This document shows, piece after piece, positions 6,226-7,850 of a stretch of DNA of 7,850 nt. The stretch comes from an uncultured Peptoniphilus sp. GTDB taxonomy: Bacteria; Bacillota; Clostridia; Tissierellales; Peptoniphilaceae. The stretch spans positions 1-7,850 of the forward strand of contig CAMYEJ010000064.1 in NCBI GenBank assembly GCA_947254665.1, given 5' to 3'. The notes under the pieces are model-generated. The model had not been told where the DNA came from. It was given only the letters and a program-made list of their open reading frames with translations, and did not search any database. Every line of letters starts with the position of its first letter. The first letter of the stretch is position 1. Made by a program: the position numbers and the translations under genes.

Positions 6226-6238
6226 ATTACATATGTGG

Positions 6239-6334
6239 TTATTTTTTATTATCACGCTCAAAGTGATGTAATCCCCAGTTACGATGGAAAGCTATGTATA
6301 TTATAGGGAAGGCTTCACTTTCTATGTAAGTTTA
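6239..6334 (-). pseudogene. Possible C-terminal gene relic in the intergenic gap
   Basis: On the minus strand an open stretch of 30 codons runs from just after an in-frame stop (6332-6334) to a TAA at 6239-6241, with no ATG. Its translation includes AFHRNWGLHHFERDNKK, which is rich in Trp, His, Phe and Arg and looks more like protein than the surrounding AT-rich spacer. It ends 13 bases before the ISL3-like terminus. I do not recognise the parent family. It may simply be non-coding or a structured RNA. Confidence 0.2.
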
Positions 6335-6380
6335 GAATTTATAATTCAAATTCTTCCATAACTTTGTCTTAACACAAGAC

Positions 6381-7838
6381 TTACTCATCTCCCAAGGCTA
6401 CAGTGGTGTGGTAGATAGACATAAGTCGCTCTTCAATACTTAAAGGGATGATTTCCTTGGCGTAGTCAGAGTGGCGGATTAAATCGAAGGATTCCCGCAA
6501 TAGTTTAACAAATTCAGGATTGGAAGACACTATGTATTTAAATTGACATTTTGAAGTGACATCCAATTTTTTAGCTACAAAGGTGTGTTTCGTCATGTAA
6601 AAAGACAATGGAAAATCCCAATCTAAAGGGTCATTTGCATATGGGTCAATCATATAAAAATGAGAAGAAGTCATGGACTCTAATCCCTTGGACATAAGAT
6701 CGATACATTTTTTCATATCGTCATTATTGATTTTTAAAACATGAGAAGCGAGTGCCAATTTGTGTTCTCTAAGGGAACGAAAAAAAGGAACTGAGTTAAT
6801 AGTAATAGTCATGTTTCCGTTGCGATATGTAGTGGTTTTTAGCTTGAGGGTATTTTTTAATACTTCACTATCAAAGCTCTTAACACGATTGCGCTTTAAA
6901 ATTTTGGTGACCAGGCTTTCGTTTAAGAAAGAACCATCAAAAAAAGAAGCAAAAATATGAAAATCGTAATTTCGATAGTTATTTTCTTGGAAAAAGTCCA
7001 CCTCGAAATATGGATCATCAATGGTTTTCATCAGCGTATGCTGAGGAAGGTTTAAAGACGCTAAATAGGCTTCGGTTTGCTCAAGAATAGCCGGATCAGT
7101 GGAATAGTTGCAAATAAGTGGCAGACCATTTTCATCCATATGGAAATAAAGGACGAAATGATTGCGCACATATATAAACTCTGGTTGACCTGCGGCAACT
7201 GTACGACTATAAATGAACATGTCGTAGTAGATCATCTCCGTTAAAATATTATAAATATCATAAAAATTATTAGAAGTAAAAAAAGAACCAGAATTATCTA
7301 AGATAAAATGAACATCCACCGGTGTTTCGTTTGAAAATAATAGTAGATTCTTGTAACTGTCAAAGATACTTCTAAGATAAGAGTAATTAATATGATAAAA
7401 CAAAGATACTTTTTCAGGACCAAGAGGTTTGGAATAGATGGAAAACAAGAATCGTCTGATGGCATCTAATCCGACTATGGTTTGAAAAGGACTCTCGCTT
7501 ACTTCCAATAAATTCTCATCTCGTTTGCAAAAGCTTTTAATATAGGAGGAATTTAACGCATTATATATGGTTTTTCTCAAAATAACCTTGGAACCCAAAT
7601 CTAGATTATTAGGCAAAAAACCACGCACCTCATCTTGGAGATTGTTACGATAAATAACATCTGCAAAGCGGTTAGACAGATAAGAATTTGTGGATTCAAC
7701 TTGAGCTAATGTAGGAAGATGGTGCCCATTTAGCCACTTGCTAAAGTAAGATGAGTCGTAATGAAGATCTTGAGAAAGATCCTTGGATTTTAAATGTGTT
7801 ATTTTAATTAGCAATTTTAATAGATTTCCATAATACAT
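6381..7838 (-). CDS. Large XRE-like helix-turn-helix protein of unknown function
   Basis: A 485-aa soluble protein with no signal peptide or membrane helix. Residues about 4-60 resemble an XRE/Cro-type HTH. KSKDLSQDL (17-25) is the first helix of the motif, and DSSYFSKWLNGHHLPT (28-43) carries the recognition helix and the usual WxNGxxxP-like end. The remaining ~420 residues contain no domain I recognise. They are rich in Tyr, Phe and Asn, with likely alternating helix and strand, and could be a ligand- or partner-sensing region. The size is far above a simple repressor. The start ATG at 7838 is plausible because it places the HTH at the N-terminus, as in this class. However, the upstream bases give only a weak GGACAG, and the frame stays open to the window edge, so the true start could lie beyond 7850. 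It is separated from the DUF2089 operon by a terminator and seems to be its own unit. Confidence 0.65.
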   Translation of the reverse strand: MYYGNLLKLLIKITHLKSKDLSQDLHYDSSYFSKWLNGHHLPTLAQVESTNSYLSNRFADVIYRNNLQDEVRGFLPNNLDLGSKVILRKTIYNALNSSYIKSFCKRDENLLEVSESPFQTIVGLDAIRRFLFSIYSKPLGPEKVSLFYHINYSYLRSIFDSYKNLLLFSNETPVDVHFILDNSGSFFTSNNFYDIYNILTEMIYYDMFIYSRTVAAGQPEFIYVRNHFVLYFHMDENGLPLICNYSTDPAILEQTEAYLASLNLPQHTLMKTIDDPYFEVDFFQENNYRNYDFHIFASFFDGSFLNESLVTKILKRNRVKSFDSEVLKNTLKLKTTTYRNGNMTITINSVPFFRSLREHKLALASHVLKINNDDMKKCIDLMSKGLESMTSSHFYMIDPYANDPLDWDFPLSFYMTKHTFVAKKLDVTSKCQFKYIVSSNPEFVKLLRESFDLIRHSDYAKEIIPLSIEERLMSIYHTTVALGDE

Positions 7839-7850
7839 ACTAAACTGTCC

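Larger units (their letters stand above)
6020..6380. other. 361-bp gene-free interval between two minus-strand transcription units
   Basis: From right to left this interval holds several elements. A small hairpin GTCTT-AACAC-AAGAC (6366-6380) directly follows the stop of the 485-aa gene and has no U-tract. Next come a short palindromic AT stretch near 6334-6352, a 30-codon open stretch of unclear meaning, the ISL3-like terminus with its terminator hairpin, and the AT-rich promoter region of DUF2089. The only longer frame crossing it (a 72-codon minus frame, 6009-6227) has AT-driven composition and no ribosome binding site, and it overlaps the DUF2089 start. Confidence 0.6.

Noticed and set aside
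6009..6227. 72-codon minus-strand frame across the intergenic gap
   Set aside because: Its composition (Asn, Ile, Phe, Tyr, Lys) follows AT-rich DNA, it has no ribosome binding site, and it runs through a terminator and the DUF2089 promoter into the DUF2089 start.
6251..6268. ATCAC...GTGAT hairpin as a terminator for the 485-aa gene
   Set aside because: The stem is only 5 bp and is followed on the minus strand by an A-rich, not T-rich, tract. The hairpin at 6182-6206 is a much better terminator.
6233..6271. 12-codon + strand reading frame, MWLFFIITLKVM
   Set aside because: No ribosome binding site or promoter supports it, and it is shorter than expected by chance alone in such DNA.
6366..6380. 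GTCTT-AACAC-AAGAC hairpin just after the 485-aa gene as a terminator
   Set aside because: It is a short AT-containing 5-bp stem with no U-tract in the direction of transcription.
1..7850. CRISPR array, tRNA or rRNA genes
   Set aside because: No regularly spaced direct repeats with unique spacers, no cloverleaf-like GGTTCGAATCC motif and no rRNA-like conserved stretches were seen on either strand.

Overview
The window looks like chromosomal DNA of a low-GC, Gram-positive anaerobe. The coding regions are A/T-rich, AGGAGG-type ribosome binding sites precede several genes, and intrinsic terminators carry U-tracts. The protein families present (a MacB-like ABC exporter with a COG1361/CARDB-like surface protein, and a DUF2089-DUF4097 pair) fit Clostridia/Tissierellia such as the Peptoniphilus/Anaerococcus group. 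The genus is inferred from general family knowledge, not from a search.

Layout. Positions 1-214 are non-coding: a strong hairpin with a GCAA loop at the left edge, then a sigma-A-like promoter (-35 at 162-167, -10 at 185-190) overlapped by a 9-bp inverted repeat. This drives a tight three-gene + strand operon. The genes are an ABC ATPase (215-928), a 710-aa membrane-anchored protein with four tandem CARDB/COG1361-like beta-sandwich repeats (925-3057), and an FtsX/MacB-type permease (3057-4421). Both gene junctions overlap (ATGA, TAATG), so the three products are probably made together and form one envelope complex. A bidirectional terminator (4425-4475) separates this operon from a convergent - strand operon. 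That operon encodes DUF2089 (zinc ribbon plus HTH, 5648-6019) and a DUF4097/LiaX/YvlB-like protein (4489-5646, TTG start), preceded by an AT-rich promoter region. The 361-bp gap 6020-6380 also holds a terminator hairpin, a terminus resembling an ISL3-family inverted repeat, and a 30-codon open stretch that may be a gene relic. The last gene (6381-7838, - strand) is a 485-aa protein with an N-terminal XRE-like HTH and no recognisable effector domain.

Working together: the left operon is a tripartite ABC system in which the second subunit, outside the membrane, is likely to carry or sense the substrate. The DUF2089-DUF4097 pair belongs to a class linked to cell-envelope stress (LiaX, YvlB). The two operons may both serve the envelope, but nothing in the sequence shows shared regulation. 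The most notable points are: an AT-rich N-terminal block in the CARDB protein that looks like a domain replacement; matching Met/Asp-rich segments in the surface protein and the permease; an exact 19-residue ladder in the DUF4097 protein; and a helical SHOCT-like motif duplicated across the DUF2089/DUF4097 gene boundary.
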